Source: Deltaproteobacteria bacterium
Lineage (GTDB): Bacteria > Bdellovibrionota_B > Oligoflexia > Oligoflexales > Bog-1112
Length of the DNA: 19,055 nt
NCBI GenBank assembly: GCA_016186945.1
Contig: JACPKR010000076.1
Span: 1 to 19,055, forward strand
Reading direction: 5' to 3'
The notes below the pieces were generated by a model, which was given only the letters and a program-made list of their open reading frames with translations, was not told the DNA's origin and ran no database searches. This document shows positions 7,238 through 16,193 of this stretch, piece after piece. Every line of letters begins with the position of its first letter. Position 1 is the stretch's first letter. Both the position numbers and the translations under genes were made by a program.

Positions 7238-7714
7238 ATGTTGCTCGCAAAAAAAAGCTCACTTCTAAGTTTGATGTTGGTTTCAGCTCTTTCCTTTTAC
7301 ACCGGATGTACAAAGGATGAAGAAGCGATGGAATCTCCGATGGAACCTTCCGCAATGGGCGAAGTTGCTTCTCCCCCACAGGAAGGTGCGGAGTTTAGTC
7401 CTGTTTACTTCGCGTTTGACAGCTCCGTGATTAAAAAGGAGTTTCATGAACAGCTCGTCCAGATGGCCTCGCGCCTGAAGGAAACCAAAGCTACGATGCA
7501 AATCGAAGGTCATTGCGATGAACGAGGCACCGTGGATTACAACATCGCTCTCGGTAACCGCCGCGCACATTCGGTGAAAAAATTCCTCGTGCAGATGGGT
7601 GTTTCTGCTGACAACCTTTCGACCATAAGCTATGGGGAAGAACGCCCTGCGGTGGATGGACACAGTGAAGAAGCATGGCGAATGAACCGCCGGGCTGAAT
7701 TTGTAAGGCGATAA
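7238..7714 (+). CDS. pal: Peptidoglycan-associated lipoprotein Pal (OmpA-like domain)
   Basis: The 158-residue protein has a lipoprotein signal ending in YTGC (Cys24), an acidic, proline-containing linker (about 25-54), and an OmpA-type peptidoglycan-binding domain (about 55-158). Key segments are VYFAFDSS (57-64), EGHCDERGT (90-98), YNIALGNRRA (101-110) and SYGEERP (131-137), which match Pal closely and include the Asp and Arg used to hold the DAP-containing peptide. Pal anchors the outer membrane to the wall and normally works with TolA, TolB, TolQ and TolR; none of those is in the window. AGGAGA lies upstream of the ATG. It follows the recycling pair after 81 bases and appears to have its own promoter. 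Confidence 0.93.
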   Translation: MLLAKKSSLLSLMLVSALSFYTGCTKDEEAMESPMEPSAMGEVASPPQEGAEFSPVYFAFDSSVIKKEFHEQLVQMASRLKETKATMQIEGHCDERGTVDYNIALGNRRAHSVKKFLVQMGVSADNLSTISYGEERPAVDGHSEEAWRMNRRAEFVRR

Positions 7715-7730
7715 AACAGACCCTTCTCGC

Positions 7731-7748
7731 GCTGGTCGATCGACCAGC
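7731..7748. terminator. Perfect 18-base palindrome after pal
   Basis: GCTGGTCGATCGACCAGC reads identically on both strands and would fold into a seven-base stem with a GATC loop. It begins 16 bases after the pal stop. It lacks an immediate U-tract (pyrimidine-rich sequence follows about 17 bases later), so it may be a weak terminator or an RNA-stabilising hairpin. Confidence 0.4.
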
Positions 7749-7785
7749 CTCGCAAAGTATTTCCTCCTTTTATCTTTTTCATGTT

Positions 7786-7814
7786 ATCTCTTAAGGTCAC
7801 GTTCATATTATAAT
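7786..7814 (+). promoter_or_regulatory. Candidate promoter for rny
   Basis: A perfect TATAAT (7809-7814) lies 50 bases before the GTG of rny. The -35 side is poor: a 17-base spacer gives ATCTCT. The predicted start near 7821 leaves a 44-base leader ending in GGAGG. The call rests mainly on the -10 box. Confidence 0.4.
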
Positions 7815-7864
7815 GGCGAACTTTTCCGCCCCCTCCCCAATGGGCCGGAAGAGCGGAGGAATAG

Positions 7865-9433
<1,569 letters not shown>

Positions 9434-9465
9434 AGTAAAGAGTAACCCGCTTGTGGCAAGGAGGC

Positions 9466-9541
9466 TTGTGGAGAGAACCTTTAGTATTTGGGAAAAAGAA
9501 TTTGTGGAGAGGACCTTTTTTGAAAAAAAGTTCCCCTCCAC
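9466..9541. repeat. Direct repeats and a long imperfect hairpin after rny
   Basis: TTGTGGAGAGAACCTTT (9466-9482) recurs as TTGTGGAGAGGACCTTT (9502-9518), 36 bases apart with one difference. The second copy also forms the left arm of a hairpin: 9504-9521 pairs with 9524-9541 with two mismatches and almost no loop. The hairpin abuts the next inverted repeat exactly. It may end rny transcription, but repeat-element origin is equally possible. Confidence 0.6.
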
Positions 9542-9625
9542 TGTCATCCCGCGGCTTGACCGCGGGATCCAACGGCAGCTTTTTTGCGAATCAGTTGGAT
9601 CCCGCGGTCAAGCCGCGGGATGACA
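9542..9625. repeat. Perfect 32-base inverted repeat with nested palindromes
   Basis: Bases 9542-9573 and 9594-9625 are exact reverse complements separated by 20 bases. Each arm contains its own hairpin, CCCGCGG-CTTGA-CCGCGGG, flanked by GTCAT and GATCCAAC. Elements of this wording (GTCATCCCGCGGCTTGACC...) are, from memory, widespread intergenic repeats in diverse proteobacterial genomes. It lies between rny and the outer-membrane protein gene, where it could terminate transcription or block exonucleases. Confidence 0.9.
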
Positions 9626-9655
9626 AACACGTAAAAGGATGACAAACACGTAAAA
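9618..9655. repeat. 19-base tandem duplication
   Basis: GGATGACAAACACGTAAAA occurs twice in immediate succession (9618-9636 and 9637-9655). The first copy overlaps the end of the 32-base inverted repeat, so the duplication includes part of that arm. It looks like slippage or repair at the border of the element. Confidence 0.85.
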
Positions 9656-9706
9656 GTTTGTCCCCAAATTGATTATCTTGACACTACAGACATAAGGATT
9701 TTCATC

Positions 9707-11305
9707 ATGCAGAGTCGTGTTTCAAAATTCGTCAGTCAAACGCTTCTGAGCGTCGCTTCCCTTTGCTTAGGAACGTCCTCATTTGCTCTCTTCCTGGATG
9801 GATCGGGGCATTACGGTTTACGCGGAGAAATGCGCACAGCGCCGGGAGCTTCTTCGGGACGAGGCTTGCACCAAGCCACTGACCAAAGCTTCCTTCTCGA
9901 CGCCGAAGCTCGCGCGAACGACGCCGCAAGCTTTTTCCTTGAATTTAGGTTGTTCGATGACCCCCGCAACGCCTACTTGGGCGATAGTCCCCTCCCCCGT
10001 GACTGCAACGGAGAAGAAAGCTCCTGCAAAGACCGAGACGGGAAAACACGTTACCAACACAGCTCAGAACCAGGGTACAAGAAATACGTGCCCAAAGTTT
10101 CAAAGGCTTACTTCAGCTACGCTTTCGACTATTGCATCCTCGATGCAGGACGGCGGGGACGTGATTGGGGCTTGGGTCTCTTCATGGACTCAGGGACGAG
10201 ACCGTTCAGCATAGCCTCTTCCATCTATGACGGGATCAACTGCCACGTCAATTTGCAGAAATTCCAGGATATGGGTGTTTCGTTCGGAATCGACAAACTT
10301 GCAGAAACAGGACGAGATATTCGTTCCAATCCTGACGATCCAGCAAAACCAGGGCCATCCAATATTAAAGATGATATGGATCAATACTATTTCTCAATCT
10401 ATCTGGACGACCGCACGTCTCATCCTAATGCGACCTTCAACAAACATATTGGTTTCTACGTAGCCAACATCCGTTCGGGCGCACTTGATGGTGGGGGGGC
10501 AAAAACGGAAATGTCAGTTGCGGATATGTATTTGGCCTTTTATTTTCCCCGCATTACTTGGCGCAACGAATTTATCTTCCGTCTAGGGAAAAGTGCAGAC
10601 CCCAACTACCTGACGCTTGGGGGTGGTTACGAAAGTTCCGGTGAACCCACAACCAACAACCTGAACGCTATCGGCTTCGGGGGTAATGTCGATTGGCTCA
10701 TGTCAGGCCCGCGATCGACTCAGGAATCTTCTCCTTATGCGAGTGTTAGCGGCAATCGTCACATCCTTTTCCTGGACTATGCTTTCGCACCTGGAGACCG
10801 CGACGGGTACTATAATGACTTTACAGGTAAAACGGATCTTGGCATCCAAAAGCGCGATGGATATGCGACAGCTTTAGCCTTCCATCCCAATTTCAGCCCA
10901 GCCCTCATCCTTTTCACAGGACGTTCTGAGATCGACGACCTGAAAGTTGACGGCGTGTTCGACCCCGTCAGGATCATGAACGCCCAAGTCTACTCCCTCG
11001 GTTATCGCTTCGAAGGAGTCGACATCGGCAACTTTGAAACCCGCCTGCTTTACAGCTTTCTCAACATGACGCCCCAGGATGAAGTGATCAACCACTACAG
11101 AACCCAAAAGACAAAACCTGTCGGATACTACGGAGATGAGTTAGGATTAGAGTTGGACCTAAAATATTGGCGTTCCCTTAGCAAGGGAATCGACGGAGGA
11201 CTTGCGACAGGAGCCCTTTTCCCCGGTAAGGCATGGCAAGTGGAAGACGAAGAACAGGCTAAGAACAGCTACCTAATACAAGCTTTTCTAACCTTCAATT
11301 TCTAA
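9707..11305 (+). CDS. Predicted outer-membrane beta-barrel protein
   Basis: The 532-residue product starts with a Sec-type signal, with likely cleavage after SSFA (about residue 27). The mature part is rich in alternating aromatic and polar residues and glycines, for example SKAYFSYAF, YYFSIYLDD and RLLYSFLNM, and it ends in LTFNF with a terminal Phe, as outer-membrane barrel proteins do. This suggests a porin or barrel-type export/import protein. A disulfide could form within the DCNGEESSC segment. I do not recognise a specific family or substrate. AAGGA lies before the ATG. It is the first gene of a seven-gene plus-strand run: its stop is nine bases from the next start, so it is probably cotranscribed with the lysine/DAP genes. 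The preceding repeat block likely separates it from rny. Confidence 0.7.
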   Translation: MQSRVSKFVSQTLLSVASLCLGTSSFALFLDGSGHYGLRGEMRTAPGASSGRGLHQATDQSFLLDAEARANDAASFFLEFRLFDDPRNAYLGDSPLPRDCNGEESSCKDRDGKTRYQHSSEPGYKKYVPKVSKAYFSYAFDYCILDAGRRGRDWGLGLFMDSGTRPFSIASSIYDGINCHVNLQKFQDMGVSFGIDKLAETGRDIRSNPDDPAKPGPSNIKDDMDQYYFSIYLDDRTSHPNATFNKHIGFYVANIRSGALDGGGAKTEMSVADMYLAFYFPRITWRNEFIFRLGKSADPNYLTLGGGYESSGEPTTNNLNAIGFGGNVDWLMSGPRSTQESSPYASVSGNRHILFLDYAFAPGDRDGYYNDFTGKTDLGIQKRDGYATALAFHPNFSPALILFTGRSEIDDLKVDGVFDPVRIMNAQVYSLGYRFEGVDIGNFETRLLYSFLNMTPQDEVINHYRTQKTKPVGYYGDELGLELDLKYWRSLSKGIDGGLATGALFPGKAWQVEDEEQAKNSYLIQAFLTFNF

Positions 11306-11314
11306 GGGAATGAG

Positions 11315-12727
11315 ATGGCTGACTTTGATAAAGAAAATGTCCTTCGTATTGATAACACGTTGGTCGTCAATTTCTTCTCAAGTTCAGCAAGCATCCTTCT
11401 GAAACATGAAGTCATTTCAGACAAAGATGTGCAAGACTTCAGAAGCTCCCTCAACCGACAAGAACGACACCCTCTCGGTGCTCTGATCGAAAACAACGAT
11501 AAAATCCTCTACCTGCTTGAGAAGCGTTATGCGTCCCAGGGACTGATGCAAAACCTGGTGCACTACACTTGGAATCCTGCCCTAAGCTCCCTCATCGCAG
11601 TTCTCCAGCAGTGGGGAAGTGAACTGCTGGAAAAGTCCCACGTCTATTTCAATCGCGGGGTCCTGCTCACCTCTGATCCCTTGAGTAAGCGGAGCGAACT
11701 GTACTCGAAAATACTTGTAGACTTGGCAGAATCGCTTGATTCAAGCTGCAAGACTCTCAAGACCCTACTAATGACCCCCTGGCTAGCTCATTCGTTCTTC
11801 GCTCAGAAGGAGGAAAGCGAGACCTTTGAAAAGGAACTCAGTTCCGCCCTTGGTTTTGAAAAGGTTAAGGACCTGAACGCCGGAGTGAATGACGACGGTC
11901 CCGCAAGATTAGCAGACTGCCTTTCACACCTTCTTGCAAAAACGCATGCGTTTTATGCAGACAGTGAGCGTCTGACGAAGCTTCCACGTTGGCAGGAAAT
12001 TCTTGTGCTTCGAGAAGAACTTAAGCACTCTACCACGCGACTGAAATCAATGGAATTAGGAGCAGGTCCCCTTCAACTTCTTGAACTGCAAAGGCAGCAG
12101 CTTATAGCCCTCCTAGGAGAGATTCGAGTTCTCTGCAAGCAAGTGGGTGACCACTTTGTCCAACACCTAGCTGTCTGGGCAAAGCTACCGGGGGACGGAG
12201 AGAAGACCGTTTTATCGGATAACATCCATGCAAGACTCTGTTACGAACTAGGGCGTGACGGTATGCCCCCATCGCAAATTGACGACATCGTGTCCTCACT
12301 GATCCGCTATTGTGAGATGAGGCGTATCACCCCGCAAGAAATCCTTTCCGCAGAATGCCAGAAGATTCATCCCAACTTAAACAAGCGGGGGCTGGAAATC
12401 TTTCAGGCACTGACCCGACAAGATCTCTACAGTCGAACGTTTACCCGAGAGAAAGGGGAGACTCTTTCGAAGATAAAGATGCTGGAACAGGAATTTCTTG
12501 ATATGAAGACATTCGTATATTCCCTTTCTTTTGTCTCCGTCCTCGCTGGCTGTGGGGTGAGAAGCTCCCCCCAAAGTGACACGATGGATTTCAGACCCCC
12601 GGTTCCCTTCATAGAGCCACTAGAAACCACCAGCAAAGAGGGTGAGAGAAAAGGGAAGGCCACCCCACCTGTCGAAAAAGAGGAAAAAAAAGATGACAAG
12701 GGAAAAAATAAAAGCCCCCGATTGTGA
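11315..12727 (+). CDS. Argininosuccinate-lyase-like protein, probably inactive, in frame with a lipoprotein
   Basis: Residues 1-396 resemble the fumarase/aspartase superfamily, nearest to argininosuccinate lyase. The N-terminus (FDKENVL... ILLKHEVISDKDV), the ALGFEKVKDLNAGVNDDG segment (178-195), and the C-terminal helices (LCYELGRDGMPPSQIDDIV, 308-326) align by eye with ArgH. The catalytic signature GSSxMPxKxN is absent, as is the usual SRND motif, and this part is about 60 residues shorter than ArgH, so lyase activity is unlikely. From Met397 the same frame continues into a complete lipoprotein signal and tail (described separately at 12503-12727), with no stop between. Either it is a fusion or the lipoprotein is made from its own internal start. 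ATG at 11315 has AAGGGA upstream. The order lyase, lipoprotein, dapA, dapB matches arg/lys clusters known in delta-proteobacteria, suggesting a decayed argH. Confidence 0.6.
   Translation: MADFDKENVLRIDNTLVVNFFSSSASILLKHEVISDKDVQDFRSSLNRQERHPLGALIENNDKILYLLEKRYASQGLMQNLVHYTWNPALSSLIAVLQQWGSELLEKSHVYFNRGVLLTSDPLSKRSELYSKILVDLAESLDSSCKTLKTLLMTPWLAHSFFAQKEESETFEKELSSALGFEKVKDLNAGVNDDGPARLADCLSHLLAKTHAFYADSERLTKLPRWQEILVLREELKHSTTRLKSMELGAGPLQLLELQRQQLIALLGEIRVLCKQVGDHFVQHLAVWAKLPGDGEKTVLSDNIHARLCYELGRDGMPPSQIDDIVSSLIRYCEMRRITPQEILSAECQKIHPNLNKRGLEIFQALTRQDLYSRTFTREKGETLSKIKMLEQEFLDMKTFVYSLSFVSVLAGCGVRSSPQSDTMDFRPPVPFIEPLETTSKEGERKGKATPPVEKEEKKDDKGKNKSPRL
12503..12727 (+). CDS. LptM/YifL-like small lipoprotein nested in the lyase-like frame
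   Basis: Starting at the ATG at 12503, with AGGAA nine bases upstream, the frame encodes 74 residues: a lipoprotein signal ending in LAGC (Cys17), then GVR and a proline- and lysine-rich tail (RPPVPFIEP, later EKEEKKDDKGKNK). This is the pattern of the LptM (YifL) group, small lipoproteins beginning CG and encoded next to lysA/dap genes in many proteobacteria; in E. coli LptM assists LptD maturation. A lipoprotein signal works only at an N-terminus, so an independent product is more sensible than a C-terminal fusion. An ATGA lies at the start (TGA in another frame), as if the upstream gene once ended here. Its end overlaps dapA by 35 bases. Confidence 0.55.
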   Translation: MKTFVYSLSFVSVLAGCGVRSSPQSDTMDFRPPVPFIEPLETTSKEGERKGKATPPVEKEEKKDDKGKNKSPRL

Positions 12728-13634
12728 AGTTTGGACCGCCCTCGCCACGCCGTTTAGGAACGACGCTTCCATAGACCTTGCTGCCTGGGAAAAATTGCTC
12801 GCCATGCAGGTGAAGGGGAAAGTCACGGGTGTTGTGATCGCAGGTTCCACAGGAGAAGGCTCCACTCTTTCTGCCCAGGAAAAACTCTCGCTTGTAAAAA
12901 AAACCAAGGCCATCCTTGGGAACTCCCTTTCTATCATGGCAAGTGTGGGAACGAGTCAGACCACCCAAAGCGTGGAACTCGCCAGACTTTGTGAAGAAGC
13001 AGGGGCTGACTCCCTTCTTGTTGTCACCCCCCCCTATAACAAACCATCGCAAGCCGGGCTTAAACTTCACTTCTCTCAAATTGCAGGCAGTGTCAAAATC
13101 CCCGTCTGCCTTTATCACGTGCCAGGACGAACAGGGCAAAAACTTTCTGCGGAGCAGCTTGCAGAACTTTGCAAGATACCTAATGTTACAATGGTAAAAG
13201 AGGCCAGCGCTGACCTTTGCTTGTTCTCTGAAGCAGCAATGCTGTCGGATGAGACTTATTTAAGCGGTGACGATTTCACCTATCTGCCTTCTCTGTCGGT
13301 GGGAGGAAGGGGCGTCATCAGCGTCATTTCCAATCTTTTTCCCGAGGCATTAGTCAGGCTTGGCAAACTGTTTGTCGAGGGAAATCATGCAGAGGCCTTG
13401 GCGCTGCACCGTCTACTGTTCCCAATGAACCAGGTGCTTTACTGCGAATCCAACCCCGGTCCTTTAAAGGCAGCTCTTCATGCCTTAGGGATATGCGATG
13501 ACTACCTCCGTCCCCCCCTTGCCCGGGTGACGGAAAGTTCGCGCGGCAAAATAGTGAAAACACTGGAGCAGGTTTTAGGCAAGGAAGAAAGTTTGAGAGA
13601 AACCTGCGCAGCTGGTTTCCCTCAAGGGCTTTAG
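12693..13634 (+). CDS. dapA: 4-hydroxy-tetrahydrodipicolinate synthase DapA
   Basis: DapA condenses pyruvate with aspartate-semialdehyde, the first committed step to DAP and lysine. From the ATG at 12693 (AGGA eight bases upstream) the protein has 313 residues. It shows the TIM-barrel family motifs GSTGEGSTL (51-59), the YN of TPPYNKPSQ (Tyr115), LYHVPGRTG (Tyr141) and VKEAS with Schiff-base Lys169. The frame is open upstream to 12642, but those residues do not match the family. It overlaps the lipoprotein gene by 35 bases and precedes dapB by 25, so translation is probably coupled. The last 14 or so residues (from SLRETCAAG) are encoded by a copy of the dispersed palindrome and look like an added tail. 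A run of eight C (13027-13034) encodes part of the active-site loop. Confidence 0.93.
   Translation: MTREKIKAPDCEVWTALATPFRNDASIDLAAWEKLLAMQVKGKVTGVVIAGSTGEGSTLSAQEKLSLVKKTKAILGNSLSIMASVGTSQTTQSVELARLCEEAGADSLLVVTPPYNKPSQAGLKLHFSQIAGSVKIPVCLYHVPGRTGQKLSAEQLAELCKIPNVTMVKEASADLCLFSEAAMLSDETYLSGDDFTYLPSLSVGGRGVISVISNLFPEALVRLGKLFVEGNHAEALALHRLLFPMNQVLYCESNPGPLKAALHALGICDDYLRPPLARVTESSRGKIVKTLEQVLGKEESLRETCAAGFPQGL
13593..13625 (+). repeat. Dispersed palindromic repeat, diverged copy inside dapA
   Basis: Arms TTGAGAGAAACC and GGTTTCCCTCAA (one mismatch) enclose TGCGCAGCT. The centre matches copies at 4803-4833, 16469-16499 and 18886-18916, while the arms differ but still pair. It encodes the end of DapA and lies nine bases before its TAG ends. 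Confidence 0.7.
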
Positions 13635-13659
13635 AAACTCTTGAACGAGAGGGAACATC

Positions 13660-14406
13660 ATGACCACACAACCTAAACTCTGGGTCCATGGACTCACCGG
13701 AAGAATGGGAGCTTCCATCCGACAAGAGCTGGGCGCCTTCCACTTTTCGTTGGTCGGGGGATCGGGGCTGGAGAGCGGTCTTTCGGAACTTAGCTCCGGA
13801 CTGAGTGAAAGCGACTGCATAATCGACGTCACCTCACCAATTGGCCATGACACACTCATCGAAGCTTTCGAGGGCGGCGAGCTGACTAAAAAAAGAGTCT
13901 TGATATGCACGACTGGCTTGTCAAAACAACAGCTCGGGCACTGGAAACAAACAGCAAAGCCCCGGGGGCTTACAGTTCTTGCCGCTCCTAATACCAGTCT
14001 TGGCATCCTCCTCATGTTGAAAAGTGCCTTGGCTGTGGCAGGTCTCAGCCTGGCAAACGGTTTCGATATTGAAATGGAAGAGACACACCATAGGGGAAAA
14101 GCGGATGCACCGTCTGGCACAGCCATCTTCCTCGCAAGAAATTTGTGTAAAACAAACCCCAAGCTTAAAGTGACGAGTCAGCGCAAAGGCGCGCGAGAAA
14201 AAAACGAGATAGGCATTTCCGCAACCCGTGGAGGAGGAGTCTTCGGAGAACACAGAATTCGCTTCCTCGGAGACCATGAAGAACTTGCCATCACCCACCG
14301 CGCCTTCTCCCGCTCTCTTTTTGCGCGTGGCGCTCTGCTTCTCACCGAGTGGCTTGTCAAGCAGCAGCCAGGCTTTCATAAACTGGAAGAAGTTTCACTC
14401 AACTGA
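13660..14406 (+). CDS. dapB: 4-hydroxy-tetrahydrodipicolinate reductase DapB
   Basis: DapB reduces the DapA product with NAD(P)H in the DAP/lysine pathway. The 248-residue protein has the N-terminal dinucleotide-binding GLTGRMG (11-17), the CTTGLS segment (83-88; usually GTTG in the family) and the substrate-binding, catalytic ETHHRGKADAPSGTA (141-155), with His143/His144 and Lys147 in the expected places. FGEHRIRF (196-203) completes the C-terminal domain. The ATG start has GAGGGA upstream. It follows dapA by 25 bases and precedes the H-NOX gene by 32, all in the same direction. Length is slightly below the usual 265-275 residues because the region after the Rossmann strand is compact. Identification is firm. 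Confidence 0.93.
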   Translation: MTTQPKLWVHGLTGRMGASIRQELGAFHFSLVGGSGLESGLSELSSGLSESDCIIDVTSPIGHDTLIEAFEGGELTKKRVLICTTGLSKQQLGHWKQTAKPRGLTVLAAPNTSLGILLMLKSALAVAGLSLANGFDIEMEETHHRGKADAPSGTAIFLARNLCKTNPKLKVTSQRKGAREKNEIGISATRGGGVFGEHRIRFLGDHEELAITHRAFSRSLFARGALLLTEWLVKQQPGFHKLEEVSLN

Positions 14407-14438
14407 GCAAAATAGTCACAAAAAGGGAGGACCTATAA

Positions 14439-14990
14439 ATGAAGGGGATTATCTTTAATATTATCGAAGAATTTATCGGCGAAAATTGGGGAGAAGAAAA
14501 ATATGAAGAAATCTTGGGCCTTTGCCCCCTCCACACCAAAGAACCTTTTGTAGGGCCTGGCACCTATCCAGATTCTGACCTTATTTCTATTGTCGAAAAG
14601 GCCGCTGAGATCCTAGAAATCAGTGTTCCCGATGTTCTTCGTGCAGCTGGGAAATTCATGTTTCCAAAGCTCGTTGAAAAATTCCCTCAATTCATTGCCC
14701 TACATAAGCACCCTAAAGATTTTCTCGTGACCATCGACTCGGTCATTCACGTGGAAGTAAAAAAGCTTTATAGAGATGCCGAAACTCCTCGATTTCAATT
14801 CACCAGCCCCGCGCCGAATAAGCTCGCATTTGACTATCAATCGAAGAGAAAGTTCTGCGCCCTTGTTGAGGGAATGCTAGACGGTGTTGCGGAACATTAC
14901 AAAATGCCGATTCAATACCATCAAACTAAATGCACCCACAAAGGGGATACAGATTGCCATTTTGAACTTCAATTTGGGTCACGTGCATAA
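14439..14990 (+). CDS. hnoX: H-NOX heme-based nitric oxide sensor
   Basis: H-NOX proteins bind heme and sense NO, usually controlling a partner kinase or cyclase. The 183-residue protein begins with the family's MKGIIFN. Its proximal heme ligand is predicted as His104 in SVIHVEVKKLY, and the heme-propionate motif YxSxR is Y133, S135, R137. The position corresponding to the oxygen-stabilising distal Tyr of the Thermoanaerobacter protein is Leu142, suggesting NO selectivity over O2. Cys140, Cys165 and Cys173 match the spacing of the zinc-site cysteines of the Vibrio/Shewanella type, but the expected His is displaced: His161 sits one residue before it and Gln162 occupies the place. GGAGG lies before the ATG. 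The kinase gene starts six bases after the stop. Family and function class are secure; the zinc detail relies on a remembered alignment. Confidence 0.93.
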   Translation: MKGIIFNIIEEFIGENWGEEKYEEILGLCPLHTKEPFVGPGTYPDSDLISIVEKAAEILEISVPDVLRAAGKFMFPKLVEKFPQFIALHKHPKDFLVTIDSVIHVEVKKLYRDAETPRFQFTSPAPNKLAFDYQSKRKFCALVEGMLDGVAEHYKMPIQYHQTKCTHKGDTDCHFELQFGSRA

Positions 14991-14996
14991 GGAAAA

Positions 14997-16193
14997 ATGG
15001 GAATCATGGCGAACGAAATTAACTGGGAAAAGAAACATCAAAGGGCGAATCAGAAAATCGTTGTCCTTGAAAAACTAATCGAAGATTCAACTCGTGAACT
15101 TTACATTGCCCAAGAAAACCTAATATCTGTAAATTCGTACTTAAACAGCATCATCACTTCGATGATTGATATGCTCATAATCGTGGATGGCTCTGGAAAA
15201 ATCAAAATGACGAACCAGGCCACCTTGAACCTACTTCATTACTTTGATGTCACTCTAAACGAGAAAGACATCGGTTTCATTATTCCTCAGAATTGGGCCG
15301 AGTTTAATAAGGCATTACTACATTCCGGATCCAAAGTTCAAGAAATGCAGTGGGTTTCAAAAGACAGAGAACAAATTCATGTTTTGGTGTCCGGCTCAGT
15401 GATCAGAAATGACCAAGGTAATGTTTTGAGCTTTGTGCTTTTGGGTAGGGACATGAGGGAATACAAGAAAATTCAAAATCAACTCATGCACTCCAATAAA
15501 ATGACAGCCTTGGGTGAGCTTTTTGGATACGTCGCACACGAACTCAACACCCCCTTGGGAACGCTTTTTCTTCAAGGAAAGTTTCTGCTTGATCTTTTTA
15601 AAAAAATCCCAGTCAATACGGCTCAAACAACTGAAATAGTCACAAACATGCTTCAAATTACCGAACGAATCGCAGCTATCGTTCGGGAGCTAAACTCCTT
15701 TGTTCGAGAAGGCGGGAGCGATCCGTTTGTTCAAAAACACATTAAGGCTGTCGTTCTCAGCACCCTAGCATTTTGTGGTGATCGCTACAAAATGGCTGGT
15801 GTGAACATACAAGTTAACATCGACGAAAACGATGCCGATCTGACACTAGAGTGTCGACCCACTCAGCTTACCCAGGTTTTGTTTAACCTTTTTCAAAATT
15901 CTTCTGACGCTATCGAAAATCTTCCCGAAAAGTGGATCAAGATCTCTGCAAAATCTTTCAATGAGAGGATTGAACTTTCCATCGTCGATAGTGGAAATGG
16001 AATACCGGAACTAATAAGGGGAAAGATTTTTGACCCCTTCTTCACAACAAAGGAACTTGGCAAAGGAACCGGTATCGGGCTGAACGTCAGCGGAAAGTTA
16101 ATCGAAGCCCATGGCGGCACAATTTCCCTCGATCCAACAAATAACAACACATGCTTTGTCCTTTCCCTTCCTAAAAAGCAGAATGCACTATGA
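14997..16193 (+). CDS. hnoK: Soluble PAS histidine kinase, H-NOX partner (HnoK type)
   Basis: The 398-residue protein has no membrane helix. A coiled coil (about 10-50) leads to a PAS domain (about 50-155: [15 protein letters not shown]... [10 protein letters not shown]), then HisKA with the phosphoacceptor His181 in AHELNTPLG, and a HATPase_c domain with the N-box [15 protein letters not shown] (293-307), DSGNGIP (331-337) and GKGTGIGL (355-362). Kinases next to H-NOX genes are typically inhibited by NO-bound H-NOX and signal to response regulators affecting biofilm or cyclic-di-GMP. The start at 14997 has AAGGA only three bases away; ATG at 15006 is an alternative that removes three residues. 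No response regulator follows in the window, so its output partner is elsewhere. The tight six-base spacing from the H-NOX stop supports the functional pair. Confidence 0.92.
   Translation: MGIMANEINWEKKHQRANQKIVVLEKLIEDSTRELYIAQENLISVNSYLNSIITSMIDMLIIVDGSGKIKMTNQATLNLLHYFDVTLNEKDIGFIIPQNWAEFNKALLHSGSKVQEMQWVSKDREQIHVLVSGSVIRNDQGNVLSFVLLGRDMREYKKIQNQLMHSNKMTALGELFGYVAHELNTPLGTLFLQGKFLLDLFKKIPVNTAQTTEIVTNMLQITERIAAIVRELNSFVREGGSDPFVQKHIKAVVLSTLAFCGDRYKMAGVNIQVNIDENDADLTLECRPTQLTQVLFNLFQNSSDAIENLPEKWIKISAKSFNERIELSIVDSGNGIPELIRGKIFDPFFTTKELGKGTGIGLNVSGKLIEAHGGTISLDPTNNNTCFVLSLPKKQNAL

Noticed and set aside
9542-9625. The 32-base inverted repeat as the start of a CRISPR array
   Set aside because: There are only two arms, in opposite orientation, with a single 20-base gap; no regular direct repeats or cas genes are present.
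9679-9684. TTGACA as a -35 box for the outer-membrane protein gene
   Set aside because: A 17-base spacer would place the -10 box at about 9702, next to the ATG at 9707, with no matching sequence or room for a leader.
12642-12692. Upstream start for dapA at 12642
   Set aside because: The extra residues are lysine-rich, match the other frame of the lipoprotein tail, and precede the usual DapA N-terminus; ATG at 12693 has a good ribosome site.
13027-13034. Run of eight C in dapA as a phase-variation switch
   Set aside because: It encodes the conserved Thr-Pro-Pro before Tyr115 and dapA is likely essential; C-rich runs are frequent in this genome, so on/off switching is not the simplest reading.
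12609-13139. A 176-codon minus-strand open frame across the start of dapA
   Set aside because: It is antisense to the lipoprotein tail and dapA, has no family match and no convincing start signal.
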